Assembly (NCBI GenBank): GCA_905182415.1
Contig: CAJJBK010000005.1
Coordinates: 1-64,000 of the forward strand
Direction: 5' to 3'
DNA length: 64,000 nt
Source of the DNA: an uncultured Woeseiaceae bacterium
GTDB taxonomy: Bacteria; Pseudomonadota; Gammaproteobacteria; Steroidobacterales; Woeseiaceae
Of the stretch, positions 7,395 through 16,489 are shown piece after piece (positions within the stretch are counted from its first letter, which is position 1; every line of letters begins with the position of its first letter). The position numbers and the translations under genes are program-made. Below the pieces are notes generated by a model. That model ran no database searches. It was not told the origin of the DNA and saw only the letters and a list, made by a program, of their open reading frames with translations.

Positions 7395-9084
7395 TTCCAT
7401 TAAGTTATTTTGTATTACTTGCGTGGTGATATTAATGAGCGCCTGCAATTTACCACCAGAGGAGGGAATTGATACTGCATTTATCAATGGCGGGATATAC
7501 CACGCTGATGAATCTCATTCTTGGTCAGAGGCTTTAGGTGTTGAAGATGGCGTAATAGTGATGGTGGGTTCAAACGATGAGGTTAATAAATTAATTGGTA
7601 TTAAAACTAATATTATCGATCTGAAAGATAAGATGTTGATGCCAAGTTTTCATGATGGACATGCCCACGTTGAATATGGGGGTAGAGATAAAATCAACTG
7701 TAGAATTGATGGTCGTTCATCACCTATTTCTATGCGTCAACAATTAAATAATTGCACCATGAGTCTTAACCTTGGAAAAGATGAATGGTTAATTGGCGGT
7801 GGCTGGGAATTATTTAATTTCCCCGATGGAGCTCCAACGAGTGAAATGCTCGATGAGATATTTGGTAATAGACCTGTATTTTTATCGGATGCTTTCGGTC
7901 ATAACGCCTGGGTCAGCTCAAAAGCATTGGAATTAGCAGGTATTAATTCCGATACTCTAGATCCATCTAATGGCAAAATTATTCGTGATTCTGTCACAGG
8001 AAAACCTTCAGGAACATTGCGTGATTCAGCCATGAATTTAATATTGGAGGTATTACCAGCATTAACGACAGAGCAACGATATGAGGCTTTATTGTTAGGC
8101 ATTAAAGAGGCAAATAAATATGGTATAACGGCATTTATAGAACCGGGTGTTGATCAACCCTTGGCAAGGTTATATAAAAATCTTGAGGATAATGGAGATT
8201 TAAATGCACGTGTGATGCTGGCTTTATCTCCCATTAATAATCTTCCAGGAAGTGTAGGATCAGAGTTATTCGATTTACTTGCAGATAGAGAGCAATATCG
8301 TGGCCAATATATTAATCCAGATTCCGTAAAAATATACATAGATGGCGTGATTGAAACTCGCACCTCAACTATGCTCGAACCTTACAGTGATGGCAGTAAT
8401 TTTCCCTCTTTCTATAAACAAGAAGAGCTGGAATTATTGTTTCAGCGACTGGATACAATGAAGGTACAAATTCATACCCATGCTATTGGTGATGGTGCTA
8501 TAAGAAATGCTCTTGATGCATATGAATATGCCTTTCTGAAAAATGGACCGAATAATAATCGTCATTTAATTGTCCATTTGCAACTTATTGATGATGCAGA
8601 TCAACCACGTTTTAATGAACTGGGTGTTGCCGCTAATTTTCAGTGCCTTTGGTGTTATCCTGATCCATATATTGATTTTGCAGAAGACGTCGTGGGCGTC
8701 GATCGTGTGGAGAAATTTTTCCCAGTCAGAAGTCTGCAAAAAGCGGGTGCACTATTGGTAGGTGGCAGTGATTGGAATGTGAGCTCACTAAATCCATTGG
8801 AGGCTATCGAAACTGCCGTAAGAAGACAGGATCCTTATGCTGAATCTGGACCAAGCTTAGGGCGGAATGAAGAAATTGATTTGTATACGGCGCTTGATAT
8901 GTACACACGCAATGCTTCCTATGTCATGCGATTGGAAGATAAGACTGGAACTATTGAAGTGGGCAAAAGAGCGGATTTAATTGTCTTAGATCGAAATCTT
9001 TTTGAGATTCCAGTTACTGAAATCAGCGAAGCGAAGGTATTGTTAACACTAATGGATGGCAGGGAAGTATATAATTTACAATAA
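7387..9084 (+). CDS. YtcJ-type amidohydrolase, predicted lipoprotein
   Basis: A 565-aa amidohydrolase of the metal-dependent TIM-barrel superfamily (amidohydrolase 3, YtcJ branch). The N-terminus is a lipoprotein signal with probable lipobox MSAC and lipidation at C20. The HxH metal motif is H92/H94 in MPSFHDGHAH. Also present are KIYIDGVIETRT, QIHTHAIGDGAIRNALDAYE (metal His), LQLIDDADQPRFNELGV, and GGSDWNVSSLNPLEAIETAVRR with the catalytic Asp. It is likely anchored in the outer or inner membrane facing the periplasm and cleaves an amide or carbamate of unknown identity. It overlaps dpaL by 8 bases. Confidence 0.85.
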   Translation: MPNSIKLFCITCVVILMSACNLPPEEGIDTAFINGGIYHADESHSWSEALGVEDGVIVMVGSNDEVNKLIGIKTNIIDLKDKMLMPSFHDGHAHVEYGGRDKINCRIDGRSSPISMRQQLNNCTMSLNLGKDEWLIGGGWELFNFPDGAPTSEMLDEIFGNRPVFLSDAFGHNAWVSSKALELAGINSDTLDPSNGKIIRDSVTGKPSGTLRDSAMNLILEVLPALTTEQRYEALLLGIKEANKYGITAFIEPGVDQPLARLYKNLEDNGDLNARVMLALSPINNLPGSVGSELFDLLADREQYRGQYINPDSVKIYIDGVIETRTSTMLEPYSDGSNFPSFYKQEELELLFQRLDTMKVQIHTHAIGDGAIRNALDAYEYAFLKNGPNNNRHLIVHLQLIDDADQPRFNELGVAANFQCLWCYPDPYIDFAEDVVGVDRVEKFFPVRSLQKAGALLVGGSDWNVSSLNPLEAIETAVRRQDPYAESGPSLGRNEEIDLYTALDMYTRNASYVMRLEDKTGTIEVGKRADLIVLDRNLFEIPVTEISEAKVLLTLMDGREVYNLQ

Positions 9085-9147
9085 ATTATCATGCAGCTTA
9101 ATTTTGATTGCTAAACATGAACTTTAAAAATATGAGAACGTATAAAT

Positions 9148-9711
9148 ATGACTAGATTAGCACCTTTAAATCCAGAGCAGCTCAACGAATCACAAAAACG
9201 GGTTTTTAATGCCATTCAAGAGGGGCCACGAGGAGCAATGCCACTAATTGGACCATTTAATGCTTGGGTTAGAACCGGAGACATTGGTGATGCTATTCAA
9301 AAGCTTGGCGCTTCATTGCGTTTTGAGTCAATCCTTGCAGAGGACGTGAAAGAGCTCCTTATTTGCACCGTTGGTCATCACTATAAGGCAAAATTTGAAT
9401 TTGCATTTCATGAGCAGCTTGCTCTTAAGGCCGGTATAAATGAATCAATCTTGAATGACTTAAAAGCCGACAGAATCCCTGTAATTGATGATCAGAAACT
9501 AAAATTAGCTTATTTGCTAGCAGAACAATTACTGGATACTCATGTAATTGATAATGAATATTATGCCCAAGGTATTGAGGTATTTGGCGAACGAGGTATG
9601 CTCGAATTGGTTTCAATTGTTGGATATTATTGCTTGGTATCGTTAACTCTTAACGCCTTTACTATTCCTCTTGATGAAGGTATGTCGGATCCATTCCCAG
9701 AGAAAAAGTAA
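9148..9711 (+). CDS. Carboxymuconolactone decarboxylase-like protein lacking CxxC
   Basis: A 187-aa all-helical protein of the CMD/AhpD-like family. The core helix pair (DVKELLICTVGHHYKAKFEFAFHEQLALKAGI) aligns with the family segment that in peroxidase members carries CxxC and a proton-relay His. Here the cysteines are replaced (EFAFH) while the His remains, so AhpD-type disulfide chemistry is excluded. A role as a lactone decarboxylase-like lyase or binding protein remains possible. It follows the amidohydrolase by 63 bases and ends 6 bases from the convergent FAH gene. Confidence 0.75.
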   Translation: MTRLAPLNPEQLNESQKRVFNAIQEGPRGAMPLIGPFNAWVRTGDIGDAIQKLGASLRFESILAEDVKELLICTVGHHYKAKFEFAFHEQLALKAGINESILNDLKADRIPVIDDQKLKLAYLLAEQLLDTHVIDNEYYAQGIEVFGERGMLELVSIVGYYCLVSLTLNAFTIPLDEGMSDPFPEKK

Positions 9712-9717
9712 ATTTTA

Positions 9718-10713
9718 TTATATGTGTTTGACGGTGTGACTCAATGTACCTAGACCTTCAATACTGATATCAATCTGACACTCTTCTTCATTCAGTAAGA
9801 CATTTCGGTGAGCATGCGGAAAGTTTTCATTGCCTTTTGCGGCAGTACCGCAACTAATTATGTCACCGGCTTCTAAGGTAAAATAACGACTCGCATCTAC
9901 AATTAAGTCCTCAATACTAAATGTATATGATTGCGTTGTATCGTCCGTAAAACATTGATTATTTTTATAGGCATGAATACGAAGATTATTGGGATCTTTG
10001 ATTTCATCTTGAGTGGTCACCCAAGGTCCCATCGGGCCAAACGTGTCGGTATTTTTTGAACGAGTGTGATACACAAAATATAAATCATTTTCATCACTGC
10101 CATAGGATTTGCGCCAGTTGGTATATTCTGGACGCATAATTTTTTGGTCTCGTGTCACAGCCAGACTGTCTTTTGAGAATTTCATACCATGTGAAGTGAT
10201 GTCATTTGTGATGCTGTAACCAAAGACATGATTGAGTGCATGTTCTTTTTTTATGTCCTTACCTGGATTACCAATAAATAGGCATAATTCTGGTTCTGGA
10301 ATGGTATTCCCATAATAATCTCTGATAAGAACGGGTTCATTGTGACCATTTAAACAACTTGATGATTTTAGGAAATAATTGGGACAGCCCGGATCAAAGT
10401 GAGCCTCCTTACGAATACCCTTATTATTAAAAGCCACACCCAGAATCTTTCTTGTATTTGGGTTAGGCGGTAACCATGTTACTTTATTCAGCTTTATCAG
10501 ATTATATTGATCTGGTTGTTGGGTGATTTTTTCTACCTTATGAGCAATTTCTTGTTGCATGATTGAATCACTGCTGATGAACTCTTGCATCGAGCTCCAA
10601 GATAACTTTAGATTAAAGGCCTTAGAGAGTGTTTCGATACTGACACCAAGCTCATCATTGATACGAAAAATCAAGCAAGGATTTTTGTCTATTTCAATAG
10701 TTGCAAGTTTCAT
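9718..10713 (-). CDS. Fumarylacetoacetate hydrolase family protein, last gene of sox operon 1
   Basis: From ATG 10713 the protein is 331 aa; the stop of soxG overlaps this ATG as ATGA, so this start is preferred over longer frames. The C-terminal half is the FAH catalytic domain: TRKILGVAFNNKG, then EPELCLFIGNPGK (metal-binding E-x-E-type segment), VFGYSITNDIT, and LEAGDIISCGTAAKGNENF. The first ~90 residues form an N-terminal cap. FAH proteins hydrolyse C-C bonds or hydrate, decarboxylate or tautomerise keto acids. A place at the end of a sarcosine oxidase operon is unusual and suggests work on a product of the same pathway. Confidence 0.85.
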   Translation of the reverse strand: MKLATIEIDKNPCLIFRINDELGVSIETLSKAFNLKLSWSSMQEFISSDSIMQQEIAHKVEKITQQPDQYNLIKLNKVTWLPPNPNTRKILGVAFNNKGIRKEAHFDPGCPNYFLKSSSCLNGHNEPVLIRDYYGNTIPEPELCLFIGNPGKDIKKEHALNHVFGYSITNDITSHGMKFSKDSLAVTRDQKIMRPEYTNWRKSYGSDENDLYFVYHTRSKNTDTFGPMGPWVTTQDEIKDPNNLRIHAYKNNQCFTDDTTQSYTFSIEDLIVDASRYFTLEAGDIISCGTAAKGNENFPHAHRNVLLNEEECQIDISIEGLGTLSHTVKHI

Positions 10714-11288
10714 TCTTTTTTCCCTAAAATATTTTCTGTGGCCTGAGTGATCGTATGAACAAGCGATTTTGTGTAGGAGCGAGCACCGAGGATGATAAAA
10801 CAATCTTCTTGATGCGGTTTTTGTATAAAAATTGTCATATGTGAGCACCCCGTCCTGGTAGCGCTTCCAGATGGAAAATTACGTTCACTTAAATCTATTT
10901 TAATCAATCTTTCTAGAACATCTAAGCTGGCTGGCCCCTCTATTTTGATTGAGATCCAAGCATCTGTTTGTAAGGTAACGGTTGACACATCATTAAATTT
11001 CTTTGTTAGTAGTTGATCAAAGTAAGGATTGCATTCATTTGAAGTGACGAACCACTGAGAAGGAGAAACCCAAAAAACCGATCCTGTTGAGTGATTAACC
11101 ATTTTTCCAGGCGCAGGAAGAGAGATGCCATATTCTTCTTTAAAGCGTTCATTTAAATCTAACTGCTTATCTAACGACGCATTGATTGAGCAAATTTCTT
11201 TAAAACTACTCTGTGTGATGGAAAGAGCTGGCCATTGAAGATTTAAATGGTCTAAAGACAGCGCGCTATTTAATTTCTCTTTATTCAC
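10710..11288 (-). CDS. soxG: Sarcosine oxidase gamma subunit
   Basis: A 192-aa protein from GTG 11288, chosen because GGGAG lies at the right distance and the GTG overlaps the soxA stop by 8 bases; the frame itself runs further upstream inside soxA. SoxG is the small subunit of heterotetrameric sarcosine oxidase and contributes to the channel and folding. Recognisable features are FWVSPSQWFVTS (the family's W(L)xPdeWLv motif), TLQTDAWISIKIEGPASLDVLERL, DLSERNFPSGSATRTGCSHM, and the IILGARSYTKSLVHTI ending. The sequence is divergent from copy 2 (56989-57582). Confidence 0.85.
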   Translation of the reverse strand: MNKEKLNSALSLDHLNLQWPALSITQSSFKEICSINASLDKQLDLNERFKEEYGISLPAPGKMVNHSTGSVFWVSPSQWFVTSNECNPYFDQLLTKKFNDVSTVTLQTDAWISIKIEGPASLDVLERLIKIDLSERNFPSGSATRTGCSHMTIFIQKPHQEDCFIILGARSYTKSLVHTITQATENILGKKE

Positions 11289-14238
11289 GTAACCGCTCCC
11301 CTTTGGGATCATAAAAATGTGGGGAAGTAACTTCAATATCAATATCTTGATTTTGCAATAAATTAACCGCCCTTAATTTCCCCCCTATATGGTTCGTACC
11401 GTTTTTAATCATGGCTAAACCAATGTAGCTGTTAGACATTGGGGAATAAGCCACTGAAGTGATATATCCTAAATCATTACTGGGAGTGCAGGCCGATTTA
11501 CTTGCAAAAATATGCGATCCTGAGGAAATTTTTTGTTGTGGATCACACGGCATGACTCCTACTAAAATGTGACGCATGGGATCTACCAAACCTTCTCTTT
11601 CAGATAAGATACTGCCAATAGAATCTTTCTTTTTGGAGACCATTTTTCCTAACCCAAGGTCGCCTGCTGTGGTTTGTCCATTCAATTCATTTCCAGCGGC
11701 ATGTCCTTTTTCGATTCTCATTACTCCTAGTGCTTCCGTACCATATGGGGTCAAATCAAACGTTTTACCTATCTCATGAATATGGCGAATTAATGCATCA
11801 CTATATCTCGCAGGAACGGCCAACTCATAGGCCATTTCACCGGAAAAAGACAGCCGAAAGAGTCGTGCTCTAATGCCATTGCAAATACTTATCTCATCAC
11901 AGGCCATATAAGGAAAATTAGAATTTGAGATATCGTGGTCATTATCTATAATTTTTTCTAGTAAATGACGTGATTTTGGTCCGGCAATAGCATATTGAGC
12001 CCATTGCTCCGTGATTGAAATAAGTGCAACATCCATTTCAGGCCAAAGACATTGCCTACAAAATTCCATATGACGATAAACTTGCACCGCGTTTGCGGTG
12101 GTTGTCGTGACTATGAAATGATTTTTTGCCAGATGTGCAACCGTGCCATCATCCATCACAATACCATCTTCTCTGAGCATAATACCGTAACGACAACGAT
12201 TCATATTTAACGTGGTTATGGTATTGCAATACACTTTATCTAGGAAGGCCGCCGCATCAGTTCCCTGCACATCTATTTTACCTAATGTGCTGACATCGGT
12301 TATTCCCACATTATTTCGAGTCGCTAACACTTCACGATTAACACTCTCTTGCCAATGCAATTCATTTGCATGAGGAAAATACTGACTTCTTAACCAGGCT
12401 CCACTTTCAACAAATTGCGCTTTTTGTTCAACGGCAAATGGATGACTTGGTGTTTCACGTGTGGGTCTAAAATTTTTTCCAGAATGAGGTCCGCTCAGAG
12501 CCCCAATTGCAACCGGTATATAAGGAGCCCTAAAGATTGTGGTGCCCGTTTCTTCAATGGATTTATTCATAGTTTCAGCAATGATGCCGATTCCTATGAC
12601 GCTTGATGTTTTGCCTTGATCTGTCGCCATGCCTAAGGTTGTATAACGCTTAACATGCTCAACTGAATAGAACCCCTCTTGCACTGCCAGACGAATATCT
12701 TTGGTGGTGACATCATTTTGAAAATCAACCCAAGCCCGTTGTTTTGTCTCTCTTACAGACCAAAAAGTTTTGCCACGATAAGTATCATCATTAGCTGAAG
12801 GAATCATCATCTTGGTGGGTGCATGACCTAGTTCAGAAAGCACTGCATTGGCCTGATTCATTGCATCTTGTAAGACTAGATTTGTTGCATAGATACCTTT
12901 TGCAGCCCCTGCAACTTTCATTCCTGAAGGAAGCTCGGCTTCATTTGCAATAAAACCAGAAATGACTTCATTCCAGATAGGTCGCTGTCGATGCTGGCAC
13001 GTCAAATGAATGGAGGGATTCCAACCACCAGAAACCGCAATACTATCTACGCTAATTTTTGCTCCATTCAATAAAGAGATTGCTTTGACTCTATTATGAC
13101 CATGCACTTTTATGATTTGATCTTCACTGTATATTGGAATTTGTGTATTTTTTTTCGCTATTTCCTGATGCTCTTCTTTCTTACGAATATCTATAATGGC
13201 AGCTACTTCGATACCTTTTTGATTTAAATCTCTGGCTGTAAGCCAGCCACTGTCGTTTGAAGTAAAAACCGCTACTCGCGACGCAGTTCGTACAGCAAAT
13301 CGATTTGTATAATCACGCATTGCACTTGCAAGCATTACGCCAGGACGATCATTGTTACCAAAAGCAATATGTCTTTCAGTGGCACCGGAGGCTAAAATTA
13401 TGTGCTTAGTATTTATCTCCCAGATCATCTGCCTTGGGCCGACCGAATTTATTTGGTCACTAAGTCGTTCTATTGCAAAATAGGTTTTTTGATCAAATAC
13501 CCCAAAAACAGCTGTTTTTGGCATCAGTCGAACATGTGGCATCGCTTCTAATTCCTTCACTGTATTTGCCACCCAGTCATGGCATTGCAGGCCATCTATT
13601 TCTTCATTCTCACCGAGCAATCGCCCGCCAAAGAGGAAATCTTCTTCAACGAGAATTGTATTCAAACCTTCCCTTCCCGCGACCAGTCCAGCCATTAAAC
13701 CAGCGGCACCCCCTCCAATTATTAATAGATCACAATGTCGATATCCTCGATCATAGTGATCTGGATCGGTTGAGGGAGCTAGCTCACCCAAGCCTGCCGC
13801 CCTTCGGATTAGCGGTTCATAGACTCTTTCCCAGAAGCTTTTTGGCCACATAAAGGTTTTATAGTAAAAACCTGCAGTCAGGAGAGGGGCAAAGCAATCA
13901 TTGATTGATTGAATATCGTATTTTAGTGATGGCCAGCAATTTTGACTTTGTGCTGTTAATCCGTCGAATAATTGAATGGTTGTTGATCGTGAATTAGGTT
14001 CTTTGGTGTCTTCATTAATGAGTTCAACTAATGCATTTGGTTCACTAGAGTCTGAGGTGAATATGCCACGAGGTCGATGATATTTGAATGATCGTCCGAC
14101 TAAATTAATACCATTTGCGAGTAGTGCTGATGCCAGTGTATCGCCATGGAAGCCCGAATATTTTTTACCATCAAACGTAAAATTTAGAGGGATGTTTCGA
14201 TCGATTAAACCTCCATCTATGCGATTTTTTTGAGTCAC
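11281..14238 (-). CDS. soxA: Sarcosine oxidase alpha subunit
   Basis: A 985-aa subunit of the heterotetrameric enzyme that oxidises sarcosine to glycine, passes formaldehyde to tetrahydrofolate and makes H2O2. Domain order: an N-terminal ferredoxin-like region (FTFDGKKYSGFHGDTLASALLANG, YHRPRGIF), then an NAD-binding Rossmann domain (CDLLIIGGGAAGLMAGLVA, residues ~170-190), ILASGATERHIAFGNNDRPG, a middle region with HVKRYTTLGMATDQGKTS, and a C-terminal GcvT-like folate domain (VSTLGKIDVQGTDAAAFLDK, LSFSGEMAYELAVPA, TPYGTEALGVMRIEKGH). It overlaps soxD by 4 bases and soxG by 8, giving a tightly coupled operon. Confidence 0.95.
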   Translation of the reverse strand: MTQKNRIDGGLIDRNIPLNFTFDGKKYSGFHGDTLASALLANGINLVGRSFKYHRPRGIFTSDSSEPNALVELINEDTKEPNSRSTTIQLFDGLTAQSQNCWPSLKYDIQSINDCFAPLLTAGFYYKTFMWPKSFWERVYEPLIRRAAGLGELAPSTDPDHYDRGYRHCDLLIIGGGAAGLMAGLVAGREGLNTILVEEDFLFGGRLLGENEEIDGLQCHDWVANTVKELEAMPHVRLMPKTAVFGVFDQKTYFAIERLSDQINSVGPRQMIWEINTKHIILASGATERHIAFGNNDRPGVMLASAMRDYTNRFAVRTASRVAVFTSNDSGWLTARDLNQKGIEVAAIIDIRKKEEHQEIAKKNTQIPIYSEDQIIKVHGHNRVKAISLLNGAKISVDSIAVSGGWNPSIHLTCQHRQRPIWNEVISGFIANEAELPSGMKVAGAAKGIYATNLVLQDAMNQANAVLSELGHAPTKMMIPSANDDTYRGKTFWSVRETKQRAWVDFQNDVTTKDIRLAVQEGFYSVEHVKRYTTLGMATDQGKTSSVIGIGIIAETMNKSIEETGTTIFRAPYIPVAIGALSGPHSGKNFRPTRETPSHPFAVEQKAQFVESGAWLRSQYFPHANELHWQESVNREVLATRNNVGITDVSTLGKIDVQGTDAAAFLDKVYCNTITTLNMNRCRYGIMLREDGIVMDDGTVAHLAKNHFIVTTTTANAVQVYRHMEFCRQCLWPEMDVALISITEQWAQYAIAGPKSRHLLEKIIDNDHDISNSNFPYMACDEISICNGIRARLFRLSFSGEMAYELAVPARYSDALIRHIHEIGKTFDLTPYGTEALGVMRIEKGHAAGNELNGQTTAGDLGLGKMVSKKKDSIGSILSEREGLVDPMRHILVGVMPCDPQQKISSGSHIFASKSACTPSNDLGYITSVAYSPMSNSYIGLAMIKNGTNHIGGKLRAVNLLQNQDIDIEVTSPHFYDPKGERLRE

Positions 14239-14519
14239 TGTGTTTGACCTTTCTTGATGACTTTGGAGGCAAGCTCTACGTTATTAATTTCATGAGTGAG
14301 TGTATCCCTAGAAACAATCAACCAGGATCGATCGCCTTGTTCATGGAACCAGAGTTCTTGATGCTGGCCAATGGGGTTATCTCTAAGATAGAGATACTCA
14401 TAAAATACTCGTGCTTGATCTCGCTCTGGTGTGTTTGGTCGTTGCAACAGTTTAGCGTCACCTAGAATAGTAAATTCCGATGCATTTCTTGGGCCAAGTA
14501 AAGGGTGATTAATCTTCAT
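14235..14519 (-). CDS. soxD: Sarcosine oxidase delta subunit lacking zinc ligands
   Basis: A 94-aa SoxD. In the family, C6, C9, H59 and C63 bind zinc; the second copy in this window has all four. Here the start reads MKINHPLLGPRNASEFTILG, so C6 and C9 are Pro and Gly, and the later motif WFHEQGDRSWL keeps H59 but has Asp at 63. The remaining fold markers (YEYLYLRDNPIGQHQELWFH, VSRDTLTHEI) are intact, and the gene sits correctly between soxB and soxA with a 4-base overlap. The subunit is probably still structural but zinc-free. Confidence 0.9.
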   Translation of the reverse strand: MKINHPLLGPRNASEFTILGDAKLLQRPNTPERDQARVFYEYLYLRDNPIGQHQELWFHEQGDRSWLIVSRDTLTHEINNVELASKVIKKGQTQ

Positions 14520-14530
14520 AATAAATATAT

Positions 14531-15781
14531 CTAGTGTAGATTGGGTTGTGCGCCCATCCCCTTTTCATCAATCATGTAGCCTTTTTCAAAACGATTTAAT
14601 AAATAAGCGCTGGCATTGGGGTGGTGTTCATCAGTAGCTAATAAATGTGCGAAACACTTGCCTGAGGCTGGTGTGGCTTTAAAGCCTCCATAACACCATC
14701 CTCCATTAAAATAGATGCCTTTAATGGGTGTCCGATCGATGATGGGTGATCCGTCCATCGACATATCCATCACGCCACCCCACATTCTCAGTAATCTGGC
14801 TTTACCTATCATTGGCATTAATGCCATACCTCCTTCGCAAACATCTTCAACTACAGCCATATTTCCACGTTGCGCATAACTATTGTAGCCGTCTATATCG
14901 CCACCAAAAACCAAACCACCTTTATCTGATTGGCTAATATAAAAATGACCTGCGCCAAAAGTAATCACGCCAGGAATGATGGGCTTTAATCCCTCTGAAA
15001 CAAACGCCTGTAATACATGACTTTCAATTGGCAGCCGTAAACCAGCGTTTTCCATCACAGCGCTTGAAGAGCCAGCAACAGCGACACCAAATTTTTTAGC
15101 TTTGATTGTGCCACGGCTGGTTCTTACTGCGTTGCATTTGGCATTTTGAATATCAAAGCCCGTTACTTCGCAGTTTTCAATGATATCGACGCCTAATCTA
15201 TCGGCGGCACGAGCATAACCCCAAGCCACGGCATCATGACGTATAGTTCCGCCACGCGGCTGCCATAAGCCACCTTGGATAGGAAAACGTGCATTATCGT
15301 AATTCAAGAACGGGCATTTTTCTCTTAATTTGGCTTCATTTAGAAGAATCGCATCTGCACCATTGATTAACATAGAATTACCTCGTCTAACATAGGCGTC
15401 TCTTTGTGCATCAGAATGAAATAAATTAATAACCCCACGTTGTGAAATCATGGCATTGTAATTTAGGTCTTGTTCAAATTGCTCCCAGAGTTTAAGGGAC
15501 ATTTCATAGAACATTTCATTTTCATGTAACAGATAGTTGGAGCGGAAAATCGTCGTATTTCGACCAATATTACCACCACCTAGCCAGCCTTTTTCCAGCA
15601 CAGCTATTTTTTTATTCTTGTACTCTGAGGCAAGATAATATGCCGTTGCTAAACCATGACCACCACCACCGATAACAATAATATCGTATTCAGATTTAGG
15701 TTCTGGACGTCGCCAAAGGGGTTTCCAGCCTCGGTGACCGGTAAGTGCTTCCTTGATGACTTTAATTGCTGAATAGGCCAA
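14531..15781 (-). CDS. soxB: Sarcosine oxidase beta subunit
   Basis: A 416-aa flavin subunit carrying the oxidation site. The FAD-binding Rossmann motif is [20 protein letters not shown] (residues ~32-51) with KGWLGGGNIGRNTTI. H182 in [13 protein letters not shown] matches the histidine that holds FMN covalently in characterised SoxB. SQSDKGGLVFGGDIDGYNSY and the C-terminal IKGIYFNGGWCYGGFKATPASG, which closes the FAD site, are present. The gene is 26 bases after the MOSC gene and 11 bases before soxD, making it the second gene of the operon. Confidence 0.95.
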   Translation of the reverse strand: MAYSAIKVIKEALTGHRGWKPLWRRPEPKSEYDIIVIGGGGHGLATAYYLASEYKNKKIAVLEKGWLGGGNIGRNTTIFRSNYLLHENEMFYEMSLKLWEQFEQDLNYNAMISQRGVINLFHSDAQRDAYVRRGNSMLINGADAILLNEAKLREKCPFLNYDNARFPIQGGLWQPRGGTIRHDAVAWGYARAADRLGVDIIENCEVTGFDIQNAKCNAVRTSRGTIKAKKFGVAVAGSSSAVMENAGLRLPIESHVLQAFVSEGLKPIIPGVITFGAGHFYISQSDKGGLVFGGDIDGYNSYAQRGNMAVVEDVCEGGMALMPMIGKARLLRMWGGVMDMSMDGSPIIDRTPIKGIYFNGGWCYGGFKATPASGKCFAHLLATDEHHPNASAYLLNRFEKGYMIDEKGMGAQPNLH

Positions 15782-15807
15782 GGTTAGTTTCTAATTCTTC
15801 CGATAGA

Positions 15808-16389
15808 TTAATCGGTTGATTTTATCCAAGAGGGAGGCTCGTAAATAATAATGGTAACCTCATCTCCTTTGTTTATTTTTCCAGTGGTTTCTATTACACC
15901 CACAATACCTCGATTTAATTTTGCTGCTTTTGAGAAGGTGGTGTTTTCAATGGGTTGATTTGATCGATCGCAATGTAACTCAGCAATCTTTTTACCCATT
16001 TCCATGCAAGGTGGATTATATTCCTCAATGAGAAGTTCCACGCCCGACGGAAATTGTAATAAAGTGCCTTTTGGTAAACCTGATAAATTAGCTATTCCAG
16101 AGAGACAGAGATTGGCCCCTAATGTGCTCGCATTGATAGTATTCTCAAGATTCATCGCGGTTTCAATTTCTTTAATTTCTTCCATAGAAACAGCTGACCA
16201 TTGTCTTTCATTGCGCCTTATGGTGCCTTTTTTCTGTTTATCACCAGCCCAAGTTTCTCTTGTATAACCTCGATGCGGGTCATTTACAATGCCATCGAGC
16301 TCTAATTCAATAACCTCTTCCTCAATGGTACCAAGATTGTTATTTGATCCAGTATGGACGGAATGGACATATGCAGTTAATGTAATCAT
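15808..16389 (-). CDS. MOSC-domain protein leading sox operon 1
   Basis: About 193 aa from ATG 16389; ATG 16413 is an alternative start, and no strong ribosome site decides. MOSC features are HTGSNNNLGTIEEEVIELELDGIVNDPHRG, an NERQWSAVSMEEI stretch, LGANLCLSGIANLSGLPKGTLLQF, and YNPPCMEMGKKI, which carries the conserved Cys of molybdenum-cofactor sulfurases and YiiM/YuaD-like proteins. RGIVGVIETTGKINKGDEV follows. MOSC proteins transfer sulfur or handle N-hydroxylated substrates with Moco. Why one precedes sarcosine oxidase genes is unknown; a detoxification or cofactor role is inference. The promoter is in the 76-100 bases shared with the divergent symporter gene. Confidence 0.8.
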   Translation of the reverse strand: MITLTAYVHSVHTGSNNNLGTIEEEVIELELDGIVNDPHRGYTRETWAGDKQKKGTIRRNERQWSAVSMEEIKEIETAMNLENTINASTLGANLCLSGIANLSGLPKGTLLQFPSGVELLIEEYNPPCMEMGKKIAELHCDRSNQPIENTTFSKAAKLNRGIVGVIETTGKINKGDEVTIIIYEPPSWIKSTD

Positions 16390-16489
16390 TGTTTCATATA
16401 CTAATGCGAGCATTGATTAATGGCAATAACATAGCATATTGTGAGACTCTTCAATGCATGATTTTTTATTCTAAGGAAAGAATTATAAT

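Noticed and set aside
13473-13853. 126-codon plus-strand frame opposite soxA
   Set aside because: It is antisense to the conserved Rossmann region of SoxA and has no independent support.
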